A DNA stretch of 64,000 bases, taken from positions 97,076 to 161,075 of the forward strand of contig JAEUPQ010000032.1 in assembly GCA_016789405.1 (NCBI GenBank). The letters run 5' to 3'. Shown in pieces: positions 45,001 to 52,992 of this stretch; position 1 is the stretch's first letter; each line of letters begins with the position of its first letter. The DNA comes from Lysobacteraceae bacterium. Its GTDB lineage: Bacteria > Pseudomonadota > Gammaproteobacteria > Xanthomonadales > Xanthomonadaceae. The notes under the pieces were generated by a model, which saw only the letters and a list, made by a program, of their open reading frames with translations, was not told the origin of the DNA and did not search any database. The translations under genes were made by a program, and so were the position numbers.

Positions 45001-46422
45001 GTAAGTGTGTGCAGGCTGCGAGAGGTGCTCGCACACCTCACGCAAAACCTTGATGCGTATATCGCGGTTTAGCTGGCTTGGATCTCCGCCTTCAAATAGA
45101 ATTTCCGGCGCCAAGCGGATGACATGATCCAGAACCGGTGGATGCAGGATCGCGAGCCAAGGAAGAATGGACCTCATACTCGGCACGACCACGTCAATAC
45201 CATATTGGTTGCGAAAGAACAATCCGTCTATTCGCAAACGAGGCGCTTCGTTGGCCAGAAGATTATGAAACCATTCTGCGGCTAGATACTCCCGCACCGA
45301 TCGATGATGAAAGCGCACAGCGCCATAAATTCCAGGCTCGAAGATGGGGCGCTGCAAGAGCGATTGACACTCCTTTTCGTCCCAATCCTGCAAAATGTCG
45401 CGCACAGCCAAGCCGGTAGGCGTGCCAGTTCCATCAGGCACTTGAATGACAGAATTTTGGGTGAGTGTCGCGGTTGCAGCAATAAGGCGAGCGCCAGTTC
45501 TGAGCTTCTCGGGGGATATCGACAGTGCCTCTGCGCGATCCTGATCCCGCTCTTGCAAGCGACGCTTGATGCTGTTCTGTAAGAGTTCGAGCTTAGAACC
45601 AATCCGCGCATGTTCGTTCCAAAAGTCTGCAAGTTCAGACAGGTCCTGAGGGCGACTCATCAAATGCAGAGCATCTTTCTGTTCAACAGCGCGCCGGAAA
45701 GCGGCCGCATCAGCGACGCCATGTCCGCGTAGAAATACATCGATCTGCTCGCCCTCCAAGTCGGCGAGTGCGAGTATCCGAAGCGGCGCGAACGGATGCT
45801 TTGGATCAGACCTCTCCTCGGTTTCAGCCTGATGCGGGTGAGCGTCTTCACCTTCCTTGGCAGCCAACCGAGGTTCTTGATATCGGAACACCGCGTTGCA
45901 AAGCAATGGGTCCGTTTTCGTCCTCCACGCTGAACTGCGCCCCGTGATCACGATATGGGCGTTCTGCATCGTCGATCCCAATTTCAACCCAACGGCTTTG
46001 ATCGCACGCTCGAAGTCTTTGGAGTCGCGAAGCCGTGCTTCGTCCACTGAGTCAAGAAGCAGCCACCCCTCTACGCCCGACTCACACCAAGTCAGAAATT
46101 CTGCATAGGTGCCGACTTCAAATGCCGTCTCGAAGTCCTGGATCACCGACTCGATACGCAGAAAGAATGCCGGTTTGCCTTCATCGCGAAGCCGACGGGC
46201 AGCTTGTCTGACTTCCATCGTCTTCCCAGAACCTGCTTCGGATAGCAAGACCGTTCGGTGGTGGGCCAAAACATCCGCCCAATGCAGTGCTCGCTGCTTG
46301 CGAAGGAGACGACTCAACACAGTATCGTCGGTGGCATCTTCACCTGGGACCAACTCGTGGAAAGTGCGGTCCAGCTGAATGAATGTGTCGCCGAAATTTA
46401 TCATTGCGCTGTGCTCTTCCAT
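42010..46422 (-). CDS. Giant NACHT-like NTPase with C-terminal PD-(D/E)XK nuclease-like domain
   Basis: 1470 residues (or from Met7, which has a better-placed GGAAGAG). P-loop NTPase near the N-terminus: Walker A SEAGSGKTMEV (61-71) and NACHT-like Walker B GWLLLDSVDEARL (119-131). A long helical repeat region (about 350-1300) looks like the sensor part of STAND proteins. The end has PDIQF (PD at 1327-1328), then PCELK (E1342, K1344) and VQLCGDYL, the pattern of restriction-endonuclease folds, then a Lys-rich tail. Most likely an anti-phage or anti-plasmid sensor that cuts nucleic acid when triggered. Lower GC than its neighbours; probably acquired cargo. Confidence 0.8.
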   Translation of the reverse strand: MEEHSAMINFGDTFIQLDRTFHELVPGEDATDDTVLSRLLRKQRALHWADVLAHHRTVLLSEAGSGKTMEVRQAARRLRDEGKPAFFLRIESVIQDFETAFEVGTYAEFLTWCESGVEGWLLLDSVDEARLRDSKDFERAIKAVGLKLGSTMQNAHIVITGRSSAWRTKTDPLLCNAVFRYQEPRLAAKEGEDAHPHQAETEERSDPKHPFAPLRILALADLEGEQIDVFLRGHGVADAAAFRRAVEQKDALHLMSRPQDLSELADFWNEHARIGSKLELLQNSIKRRLQERDQDRAEALSISPEKLRTGARLIAATATLTQNSVIQVPDGTGTPTGLAVRDILQDWDEKECQSLLQRPIFEPGIYGAVRFHHRSVREYLAAEWFHNLLANEAPRLRIDGLFFRNQYGIDVVVPSMRSILPWLAILHPPVLDHVIRLAPEILFEGGDPSQLNRDIRIKVLREVCEHLSQPAHTYPSSYLSSAELFVDVDLTDEIKALLAKHEGNADISWLLLRMVWRGEIIGALPEARALAQSGRDINTRIAAFQALEVIGSETDRALVRQRFLAEQGNDAREWLAELAKDMPVDIGGVDWLLAALTKVSRKKRYAYDPLARVLGEKIQIMPASLLPHLLDGLYALLITPPLVERIHYGVSEKYAWLTKCISLLVSRMIREQDAAMLGSSALSVLSMLPELAAYGEDVGTDEPADDLSIAIPRWGELNRALFWHAAGHARMRLEKKAERLTDYWRVGAFHSYWRFDESYFEHFLEDTRSRSELDDRLVAQSLAFALYRQAGRPPTWLRQMKLVAKSEPQISGALHKLLHPPKSEWAAFRRQDAKFKRQAKARHEREERNKQEWKQWLASNLGSVRSAAKPGVPTNAQYYLHNQIREGKGSSGKWTDGNWPSLIPEFGELLAEAYREGATTFWRGYEPELRSERAVENSTPFAVIFGLTGLAIEAREVEGWADSLSREEVLRATRYALLELNGFPDWMPRLFAVHSQAVLEVVNREIDNEFAHAGPDTPSRDLLSTISWSGAWMWDDLAPVMIERLSKSPKSLSMLEHVLEILHGSNLSDAAIAQLAARKARTTRNLHLGPLWFASWAGVAPDVAIPSLSAHLAGLATAKDQTLFAMTFITALVGGRRRTKNAREAYRTVAHMKALYLLMHRYIRESEDIDRANQGAYSPVLRDDAQDARNALISFIKETPGKEAYLAMMEISAAHPSEQSRPWMAYRAKEKAIADADMAPWSVDQVLSFRDRLERTPRNHREMWDLAIDRIRDYGYDLEHGDTSIAQSMLELDERAIRQFIGNALKERAQSRYTISQESELADAKKPDIQFHGAGFGSVPCELKLAERWTGPSLFERLEVQLCGDYLRDRQSNRGIFLLVYAGGQKRWAHPNGTQIKGLKALVEALQNYWLTISPQFAGVEDIRVMGIDLTQRGIDGKARAGEKRAKATPTKKTKKTGTKSSASKAKRTP

Positions 46423-46814
46423 AAATTGCTTGCGGCGGTTCCGGGCCGGCGAACGCTATTTGCAGTTGATAGGTGATTCTAAGGGTCCGCGACCCGCTGG
46501 CGCGGGCAGTCGGGTGGTGTCTTTGCTAGCGTGAGGAACCCGTGTGGTCGGGGACATTCACTTCTGATAGCGCACTCGAACTGGACCACGTTGTGATCCG
46601 GAAATCACGCCGGGTATCGCCTTCACGCTAATCGTCGGAAGCCTAATCCATTGATCTTCAAGGATATCATTTGAGTGCCGGGAGGTTCAGACGTCCGCCC
46701 CATGCAAGGCAGCGAAGTAGAGGGAGCCCCGACATCTTAACCACCAAAACGTCGACTCTCACCGTGCGCCGATCCATCGGAGATCAGAGGCGGTTACTCG
46801 CCGAATAGACACCA
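46423..46814. other. Gene-free interval upstream of the NTPase
   Basis: About 390 nt between two minus-strand units. It must hold the NTPase promoter. No repeat, RNA gene or coding frame could be supported. Confidence 0.45.
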
Positions 46815-48278
46815 TCACTGACGGCCGGCTTGCTTCAACGCCAACCGCTGGCGGCGAAACCGTTCGGTTTGGCCCGCAGACCGCTTCAACTTCTCAGCGG
46901 CCTCGGGAAACAGGAATGCCAAAAGGGGGGCGTAGCGCCGGTTCGGCTCGAACGCGGGATCCCCTTGGAACCACCCTTCGCGGTATTGGTCTCGCTTTTT
47001 CTTCCACCCGTTGACATCGCCATTAGCCTCCAGAGCTGCGCGGCGGTCAAAATGACCGAGCATCACCGACAGCACCCACATCGTGTCTTTGTGTAGGTTG
47101 AACAGGCTGTTGGCCAACCCCATCAGGTTCTTGATACCGCACGCCACGGGCCTCCCGTGTTTCGCAGAGTAAGCCGCCTGCAGCAGGTAGAACGGGCCCG
47201 CATCGCTGTAGAGCTTCTCGGGCAGCTCAAACCCACGGACTTTGAACCGCCCCCGCAAGGCCTGCCATTCTGCATTGCCATCGTCGGGCTTGGAGAATGA
47301 AAGCACCGCATTCTCCAGGTCCTCTCGCAGCGCCTGGTCCTGCGCTGCAATCGCCTGCTGTCGGTCCCGCTCGCGCTTCTCGCGAGCCGCCGTCAGTTCG
47401 CCCGCGTAGTCGAAGTAGAACGCTCTTGGCACGCCACTTGGACTGATATCGAACGTCAGTTCGTCAAAGCCCACAATGGCCTCGCTTTGCCGATCTTCCA
47501 GAACACCCCTCGCGTCCAAGTGCGGCTCGTGCCAAACGCAGTGAAGCACGAAGCGGCCTTCCTGCCGCGAACGCTCGAGCGTGTCCAGCCCGACCCGGAA
47601 GGCATTGCGGTTGTTGGAGTAGAAGATATCGTCCTCCGCCAGCTTGAATTCGCTCGGATCCAAGTCTCGGAACAGCCAGAGCAGCACGCCGGCGTTGCGA
47701 CGGTAGAAGCCCATGCGTTCGACGATGACATGCAGGAACGTCGTGGACAACTGGACCTCGAACGCCACCCGCTGCCCTTGCCACACGCTCTGCACGTCCG
47801 GTTGACGCCAGCGGACGCCGTCCACGTCTTTCCAGCGGGCTTCGGTTTGCGTGCTGGAGAAGCGCGGGTCTGCCGCCAAGCTCTCTTCGATGAGCCGCTT
47901 GAGCACTTTGTGCTGAGCGCCTTCCTTCGCGTGCGCAAACTTGCGCGCGCAAATTGCGGCGGGCGACAAGCCCTTCCGCCCGGAGCATTCGCCGTTGTCC
48001 AGGCGGTGCCGGAAGTAGAAGCGGTCTTCCGTCTTGTCGTGGGTGGGGACCGAGCGCAGCACCATCGCTTGATCGCAGTCGGGACACACGAACCGCTCCC
48101 GCCCCTCGATCAGGTCGTTCTCTAGGGCGACTCGCTTTTCGTCGATGATCGCGCCGTAGGAGGCGTTGCCCAGGAAGTCGGCGAGCGAGACCGGCCATCC
48201 GGTGTCGCGATCCAACACCTCCTCGTAGCGGCGGTCTGCGGCCAGCGCCACCCGCCGCCTATTCCCGTCTGCAGACAT
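46815..48278 (-). CDS. CoiA-like (DUF6035-like) nuclease protein
   Basis: 487 residues. N-terminal zinc pair FVCPDCDQAM (C65, C68), then YFRHRLDNGEC with ICARKFAHAKEGAQHKVLKRLI, as in CoiA-type proteins. Residues 159-176 hold the PD-(D/E)XK-like core: PD 160-161 and FEVQ (E174, Q176). The rest is helical and charged. CoiA-like nucleases act on DNA in competence or defence settings; the target here is unknown. Last gene of an overlapping three-gene unit. Confidence 0.8.
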   Translation of the reverse strand: MSADGNRRRVALAADRRYEEVLDRDTGWPVSLADFLGNASYGAIIDEKRVALENDLIEGRERFVCPDCDQAMVLRSVPTHDKTEDRFYFRHRLDNGECSGRKGLSPAAICARKFAHAKEGAQHKVLKRLIEESLAADPRFSSTQTEARWKDVDGVRWRQPDVQSVWQGQRVAFEVQLSTTFLHVIVERMGFYRRNAGVLLWLFRDLDPSEFKLAEDDIFYSNNRNAFRVGLDTLERSRQEGRFVLHCVWHEPHLDARGVLEDRQSEAIVGFDELTFDISPSGVPRAFYFDYAGELTAAREKRERDRQQAIAAQDQALREDLENAVLSFSKPDDGNAEWQALRGRFKVRGFELPEKLYSDAGPFYLLQAAYSAKHGRPVACGIKNLMGLANSLFNLHKDTMWVLSVMLGHFDRRAALEANGDVNGWKKKRDQYREGWFQGDPAFEPNRRYAPLLAFLFPEAAEKLKRSAGQTERFRRQRLALKQAGRQ

Positions 48279-48768
48279 CCGCGACCCTCCTCATCCATCC
48301 GCTCTCCGCCGGCGAGGCGGTTGCGGCCAATGCCCCCACCCCTTCGATCAACAGCAAGCGCGCCAGCGCCAGATCGTATTGCGGCCAATAAGGACCATCG
48401 GGCGAGAAGACGTAATGGTCGCCTTGAAGGGCGCCGCACGTGGTGCAGTGGTGCGCGTAGTAGGTCTGGCCCGACGTCCGCGTGAACGCTAGGCGCATCC
48501 AAGGGGCATGACCTAACATGAACGCGGCCGCGGTGGCGTCCAGGTGCTCGATGTAGCGCAGCAGCGCGCCTTCGCCTTCGCCTATCACGTCCCCCTCTTC
48601 GAACTCAGCAAAGGAGGCGACCCACACCGCCGCCGTGGGCATTTCGGCACGGCAGTAGTGGCAGGTGGTCTTACCGATCAAAAGATCGTAGCGCGGAGCG
48701 CGCAAACCTGCGTCGATATCTTGGGAAATTGGCTCGTTCACGGCGGCGTCAATCCTGCTCGGCTTCAA
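48259..48768 (-). CDS. Zinc-binding protein in the nuclease unit
   Basis: 169 residues. Two CxxC pairs: TCHYCRAEMP (about 35-42) and HHCTTCGALQGDHYVF (about 106-120) make a probable zinc ribbon with an inserted alpha/beta segment. No catalytic motif seen. Overlaps the CoiA-like gene by 20 nt and the upstream nuclease gene by 20 nt, so all three are translated together. Confidence 0.7.
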   Translation of the reverse strand: MKPSRIDAAVNEPISQDIDAGLRAPRYDLLIGKTTCHYCRAEMPTAAVWVASFAEFEEGDVIGEGEGALLRYIEHLDATAAAFMLGHAPWMRLAFTRTSGQTYYAHHCTTCGALQGDHYVFSPDGPYWPQYDLALARLLLIEGVGALAATASPAESGWMRRVADVCRRE

Positions 48769-49666
48769 GAGGAGCTTGCTGAAAGCGCACTTGAAGCCGC
48801 TTCATCAGGGCCCGGGTCTCCTGACTGGGCGCCCGCGTGCACATCAACAGCGCTTCCCCGTTGGGCACGTGCCGCATGGCTTTCTGCTCTGCGCGCAGCA
48901 ATGCCCTGTATTTCACCACTTGGTAGACGCCTCGCTGGAACTCGTCCTCGGTGCACTGGCTTGTCTTCACCTCGACAGCCAGCCGTTGGGCGCCGTTGTC
49001 GAAGTAGGCGTCCAGGCGATCGCCGGAGCTAAGTAGCTTCTCGTTCGTGCCAGCGGGGAACGTGCCGTAGTCGGCTAGCTCTTCGGGATGTTGGGCAATC
49101 CACTTCTTCAGCGCTTTATGCTCGTCGCTCTCTGCGCCGCCGCCCTGTTGGACATTGGGCAGAGGGATCGCCCGGTCGCGGTCGTCCTGCGTTTTCTCCC
49201 CGGTCGCAGGGGCCAGCGTCTTGGCTCCCAATGCCCGAGCGACCCGATCCCAGTCCGGGTAGGTGAAGACATCTTCCATCGCCTCGCGCAAATGCGCGCG
49301 ACGCTCGTCCTCCGTGTCCAGCTTCTTGCCGACGAAATACGCCGGAGAAACGGTGATCGCCCCCTCGCCCGGGTGCTTCGTGTTCTTGTTGATCACAATG
49401 GCGTGGAGCGGAGGGATGGGTTCTTTCCACTGCTCGCTGAGCCACTGGATGGCTTGCGCCACCCCGCCGGCCACCGTGCCGTAGAGATCTTTGCGGGGCT
49501 TGATGGCATGGCCGTAGTGGTCGTGCAGTTCCTGGGCCAGATCTGTATAGGTCAGCGGCTCGCCTTGCTGGGCCCGCTTGATGAGGATGGGCAACGCGTC
49601 CGGGATGACTGTGCTGCGCCAGGGCGTTTGAGCAAAACCGACCACCGACCAATCGAACTTGTCCAT
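48749..49666 (-). CDS. Nuclease-like protein, first gene of the three-gene unit
   Basis: 305 residues from ATG 49666; ATG 49693 is also possible. The N-terminal half (ALPILIKRAQQGEPLTYTDLA, KPRKDLYGTVAGGVAQAIQWL) resembles small wHTH domains in restriction-like proteins. The C-terminal half has GDRLDAYFDNGAQRLAVEVKTS, a D-x(n)-ExK core of the PD-(D/E)XK kind, followed by a helix with YQVVKYRALLRAEQ. Probable DNA nuclease. Two nuclease-like folds and a zinc protein in one unit suggest a defence or DNA-processing system. Confidence 0.7.
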   Translation of the reverse strand: MDKFDWSVVGFAQTPWRSTVIPDALPILIKRAQQGEPLTYTDLAQELHDHYGHAIKPRKDLYGTVAGGVAQAIQWLSEQWKEPIPPLHAIVINKNTKHPGEGAITVSPAYFVGKKLDTEDERRAHLREAMEDVFTYPDWDRVARALGAKTLAPATGEKTQDDRDRAIPLPNVQQGGGAESDEHKALKKWIAQHPEELADYGTFPAGTNEKLLSSGDRLDAYFDNGAQRLAVEVKTSQCTEDEFQRGVYQVVKYRALLRAEQKAMRHVPNGEALLMCTRAPSQETRALMKRLQVRFQQAPLEAEQD

Positions 49667-49750
49667 CTGGCCCCCGCTCGATCCCCATGGCAAAGCCAGA
49701 TTTTGCCCGGAACCGGTCTCAGCGGGTGAGACGAAAGCGAGGCCAGAGGT

Positions 49751-50077
49751 TCAGCGGTGCCTTTCGGCACGGAGGGTCACGCCGACCAACTGGCGCAGCG
49801 CGTCGTTGCGCTTGATGCCGGCCCGGTCCGCCGCAGTCTGGAGCTTGTCCATTGCGTCCGCATCGCACTCGAACCATCCCGTGCGCGCTTCGCCGCCGAC
49901 GTGGCGCACCTCTTCCAACAGGAAAGGTTCGGCGGCGAACTGCCGCACCAACTGACGCAGCGCACCGGACGCCTGCCACCCACGCTTCTGCGCGAGCACC
50001 TGGAAGCGCACCCAATGGTCGGGGTCCAACCGAAAGCTGTGGACGCGCACCTGCTCGGGGCGGGCCTGCAATTTCAT
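49751..50077 (-). CDS. Two-repeat ribbon-helix-helix protein
   Basis: 108 residues from ATG 50077 (GGAGAGCTGGTA upstream). Two similar halves: RVHSFRLDPDHWVRFQVLAQ with SGALRQLVRQF, and GWFECDADAMDKLQTAADRA with NDALRQLVGVTL. Each looks like one RHH unit, so one chain could act as a pseudo-dimer. Probably a DNA-binding regulator of the element. Its ATG overlaps the stop of the 31-aa gene (TAATG). Confidence 0.7.
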   Translation of the reverse strand: MKLQARPEQVRVHSFRLDPDHWVRFQVLAQKRGWQASGALRQLVRQFAAEPFLLEEVRHVGGEARTGWFECDADAMDKLQTAADRAGIKRNDALRQLVGVTLRAERHR

Positions 50078-50172
50078 TACCAGCTCTCCAGGAGGTCGTT
50101 GAGGCGGCTGCCCAGCATCCAGCCCAGCGGGATGGCGAGGGGGGCGAGGAGCAGAAGCGAGGAGAATGCCAT
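50077..50172 (-). CDS. Small membrane peptide (31 aa)
   Basis: A single hydrophobic helix (MAFSSLLLLAPLAIPLGWML) with a polar tail. Its TAA overlaps the ATG of the RHH gene by TAATG, which supports real coupled translation. Confidence 0.55.
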   Translation of the reverse strand: MAFSSLLLLAPLAIPLGWMLGSRLNDLLESW

Positions 50173-50331
50173 GTCGGGATTTCTTGTGCGGGGCGTGGGT
50201 AGCAGTGATCATCCATGGCCAGAGCGGAGTTCTGTTCGATAAGCGCCCGCTGTCAGCAGATCGAGAAGCAAACGCCAAGGGCCGTGCGTCGCCCGGCCCT
50301 TGGCCTTGGCGTGGTTCTGCGACACAGCGCA

Positions 50332-50598
50332 TCAGTCCTCTCGTTTCAACCAATCATCTTCGAAACTCGGGAGCACTTGCTCGCAGTAGAAGGCCACGAC
50401 GCGCGCCTTAGTGGCAGAAATATAAGGAAACGTGAACTGCACGTCTGTGCCGCGCCCACCCCAAAGACCATGCTCGTTTTTCTCCTGAATCAGGAACCGC
50501 ATGCCGTTGGCATAGCTTTCCAAATGCTCAAACAGAAACCTCTCGTCGGCGTTGTTGTCCGTGATCCGGAAAGACTTGTCGGTGGTGAAGCTTCGCAT
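50332..50598 (-). CDS. Small soluble hypothetical protein
   Basis: 88 residues from ATG 50598 (GGGGGATCAAC upstream). Alpha/beta pattern: FTTDKSFRITDNNADERFLF, NGMRFLIQEKNEHG, then VQFTFPYISATKARVVAFYCEQ. No signal or membrane segment. It has its own TTGACA-type promoter (50649-50676). No family recognised. Confidence 0.6.
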   Translation of the reverse strand: MRSFTTDKSFRITDNNADERFLFEHLESYANGMRFLIQEKNEHGLWGGRGTDVQFTFPYISATKARVVAFYCEQVLPSFEDDWLKRED

Positions 50599-50648
50599 GT
50601 TGATCCCCCAGGTTATATCGGTCAGCGCCATTGCCGTCCTGCAATCTA

Positions 50649-50676
50649 AAAGTAGATCGCCCAAGGCACTTGTCAA
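50649..50676 (-). promoter_or_regulatory. Promoter related to copies C and D
   Basis: Minus strand TTGACA (50676-50671), 16-bp spacer, TACTTT (50654-50649). Starts TTGACAAGT as in copies C and D but lacks their full inverted repeat. Confidence 0.45.
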
Positions 50677-50808
50677 TGGTTTTAACGCAACACATTTTGG
50701 GTAATTTCAACCGCCTATCCTGCTATTTCGACCGACCATCAACATCGCGTTTTGTTGAAAAAACCTTGATTTCTCGCAAGGTGCGAATTCCTCATTACCC
50801 ATGGAACG

Positions 50809-50831
50809 AAAAGGCCGCACGGTGTGCGGCC
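50809..50831 (-). terminator. Terminator after the 191-aa membrane gene
   Basis: GGCCGCAC (50813-50820) pairs with GTGCGGCC (50824-50831). TTTTC follows on the minus strand. Confidence 0.75.
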
Positions 50832-50858
50832 CTCTGCCTCACCTCCCGGAGGATGCTT

Positions 50859-51434
50859 TTAGCGGCTCTTCGATAGAGTGCGCTTCTTCGCCCTTCGCCA
50901 GTAGAGCTCCGTGCGGCTGACCTTGGCGCGCGCCGCCGTTATCGCGATGGAGAGCACCGTTCCCACCAAGCCAAGCAGGCCGGCGACCGAGAACGCTGCG
51001 ACGCTTGCCAAGGCGACACCGCTGTTCACATCGCCGTGGACAGCGCCCCAGATCGCTCCTGTCCCCATCAGCGCCACGACTGCACCAACGACAAAGAATG
51101 GAGGCAAAAGCATGACTGGTGAGAAGACGAACCACGCCCAGCTCACCACAGACACCTGGGGCGGCTCTTCAGGCTGCGCGCGTGCAACCCTGGCTTGACC
51201 GGTGGCGTGCTCGGCAGGAGCAGTCGGTGACAGGGCTTCAACAGGTTGCGCGCGCCCTGCGTTTTGCTCGCCCAAGCGCCGGTAGTTCTCTATGATTTCA
51301 CGGTGGATCGCTTCCGTCTCGTCGAGCGTTTGATTCGCACGGGAGCGCCGTTCGATCTCAGCGGTTCGCGCCCGAGAGCGCAGTTGAAAGAGCGCGACTT
51401 GGGTGTCGCCGTCCGGCGTGTGCGACTGGCTCAT
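50859..51434 (-). CDS. Two-helix membrane protein
   Basis: 191 residues. Charged N-terminal cytosolic part (1-95) with a coiled coil, then two or three membrane helices (about 98-125, WFVFSPVMLLPPFFVVGAVV, and 138-165) and a basic tail WRRAKKRTLSKSR. Its ATG overlaps the stop of the secreted 271-aa gene (ATGA), so the two work as a pair. No family recognised. Confidence 0.65.
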   Translation of the reverse strand: MSQSHTPDGDTQVALFQLRSRARTAEIERRSRANQTLDETEAIHREIIENYRRLGEQNAGRAQPVEALSPTAPAEHATGQARVARAQPEEPPQVSVVSWAWFVFSPVMLLPPFFVVGAVVALMGTGAIWGAVHGDVNSGVALASVAAFSVAGLLGLVGTVLSIAITAARAKVSRTELYWRRAKKRTLSKSR

Positions 51435-52246
51435 CGTTCTGTCCCCTGCGCGCCTTCGCGCCGGTCAAATCCCAGGGCCTTGTCGCCGAACCCCACACGT
51501 GCGCGGACCACTCGGATCTCCAACTGCGGCAAGTCCGTTCCTTCCCGGCGGCCGGCACCGAGCACGTCGAACACCACCAGGTGTTCGCGGCGGTTCTGCG
51601 GCTGAGCGGTCAGGGTCGCGGCCTCCGCCGAAGTCATGCCGAACGCAGCCTTGAACGTTCCGGCGTGCGGCGGCGCATAGACGGACCGACCGTTGCCCAC
51701 CATGTCCGGCACGATGTTCTGGCCGCGATAGCCGCCGATGTCGAAGCCGTTGAGCAGGGGAATCTTCATGAATGCGTCGAGCGCACCACGGTGGGCGTCG
51801 TAGCGAGCGACCTCCACGATCGGCCGAAGGGCAAAGCGCGTCGCTCGCCGGAACTGGGCCAACCGCGCATCGAATGCCGGCCCGTAGGCGTCTTCGACAG
51901 CTTCGCGCGTGGGTTTGGGGCCCAACGCGTCGTCGTGGCCGAGTGCGCGGGCGGACTCGCGCTCCTGCCGCAAGCACCAATCGCGCTTCGTGGCGTCGAT
52001 TCGGTAGTTCGATTTGGCCATGGCCAGCAGATCCCCGTCGCAGGTCTGAAGGCCTTGGTTGCCGGCCTCGTTGTAGCCCCAACGCAATCTCTGTGCCCCA
52101 TCAACAGCGTCCGGCCCCATCCACGCCAAGCCGTGCGCCGCTTCGACGGCGGGCCGAGCTTTGTCGGCAAACCGGTTGAGCTTGTCTTGCGCCGCCGCAG
52201 GAGCGCCTGCAGCCGCCAGGACAATTGCGATCAGCAACATGCGCAT
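51431..52246 (-). CDS. Secreted protein of unknown function
   Basis: 271 residues from ATG 52246 (GAGAGGGG upstream). Signal peptide MRMLLIAIVLAAAGAPAAA|Q. The mature part is Arg/Asp-rich with paired Cys (LQTCDGD, DWCLRQE) and no known domain. Expressed with the two-helix membrane protein and divergent from an XRE regulator; a palindrome lies in between (52284-52300). Could be a periplasmic part of a transfer or killing function; unproven. Confidence 0.65.
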   Translation of the reverse strand: MRMLLIAIVLAAAGAPAAAQDKLNRFADKARPAVEAAHGLAWMGPDAVDGAQRLRWGYNEAGNQGLQTCDGDLLAMAKSNYRIDATKRDWCLRQERESARALGHDDALGPKPTREAVEDAYGPAFDARLAQFRRATRFALRPIVEVARYDAHRGALDAFMKIPLLNGFDIGGYRGQNIVPDMVGNGRSVYAPPHAGTFKAAFGMTSAEAATLTAQPQNRREHLVVFDVLGAGRREGTDLPQLEIRVVRARVGFGDKALGFDRREGAQGTER

Positions 52247-52283
52247 CGCACCCCTCTCCATTCGCGCCGCTCCGTGCGGCATA

Positions 52284-52300
52284 TCTGCCAATATGGCAGA
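52284..52300. promoter_or_regulatory. Palindromic operator between XRE gene and secreted-protein operon
   Basis: TCTGCCAATATGGCAGA: 7-bp arms around ATA. Centred between divergent starts at 52246 and 52358. The XRE protein is the obvious candidate ligand. Confidence 0.65.
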
Positions 52301-52357
52301 ATTTCGCGTTAGGATTCCAGTGCAGGCAGACTATGGGGCCACCGGTTCAGGTCCCAT

Positions 52358-52693
52358 ATGCCCGCTCACCCGCCCCTCGCCTTGCTCATCGGTCGCCGCC
52401 TGCGCGCCGCCCGCAAGGCCGTGGGGCTTTCGCAGGTTGAACTGGGGGCTTTGGTGGGAATGGACGACAAGAACGCTTCGCCCCGCCTGTCCCGATACGA
52501 GCGAGGGGAGCGCGAGCCGGATGCGGAGACGCTCCGAGCGTTGGGCAAGGCGTTGGGCGTCCCGCCGGCCTACTTCCTAGCCACCAGCGACCCCTTGGCC
52601 GAGTGCATCCTTCTGATCGCCAAGCAGCCGATGGCGAAGCAGAAGAAGCTGCTCGAAATCATCCGAGAACATTTGGGCGAAGGTCAGCCCTGA
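52358..52693 (+). CDS. XRE-family HTH regulator
   Basis: 111 residues. Cro/CI-type HTH (LIGRRLRAARKAVGLSQVEL to RLSRYERGEREPDAETLRALGKALGVPP, about 9-70), followed by a helical C-terminus. Cytosolic repressor, dimer expected. Divergent from the secreted-protein operon with a palindrome in the shared promoter. Its last 10 nt overlap the convergent two-HTH gene. May control itself and the element operons. Confidence 0.88.
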   Translation: MPAHPPLALLIGRRLRAARKAVGLSQVELGALVGMDDKNASPRLSRYERGEREPDAETLRALGKALGVPPAYFLATSDPLAECILLIAKQPMAKQKKLLEIIREHLGEGQP

Positions 52694-52992
52694 GCGGCGT
52701 TCCGGCGGCGCGGCACCGGAAGCCTCCACTTCAGCCGCCTGTAGTCCACCTGCTTGCGGGTCCAACCCATCTCTTCGGCGATGACGTCCACGGACAGCCC
52801 GCTCGCAATCCGAGCAGCAAGGGCCTGCTGCTGGGCGCTTTCCCGCACCGACCGACGCGCCGCGGCGCTGGGCAAGCCCAGGTTCTGCGCAAGCTGCGCC
52901 ACGCGCTGCCGACTCACCCCCGCAAGATCGGCGATGGCTTGATCGGACAAACGCTCGCGAACGCCGCGATCGACGGCCTCACGAACGCTCAT
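52684..52992 (-). CDS. Small HTH protein
   Basis: 102 residues from ATG 52992. Two HTH-like segments: LSDQAIADLAGVSRQRVAQLAQNLGLP (about 15-42) and LSVDVIAEEMGWTRKQVDYRRLKWRLP (about 66-92). Resembles small sigma-like or KorC-type DNA-binding proteins. Last gene of a chain of tiny overlapping genes. A candidate element regulator. Confidence 0.7.
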   Translation of the reverse strand: MSVREAVDRGVRERLSDQAIADLAGVSRQRVAQLAQNLGLPSAAARRSVRESAQQQALAARIASGLSVDVIAEEMGWTRKQVDYRRLKWRLPVPRRRNAAQG

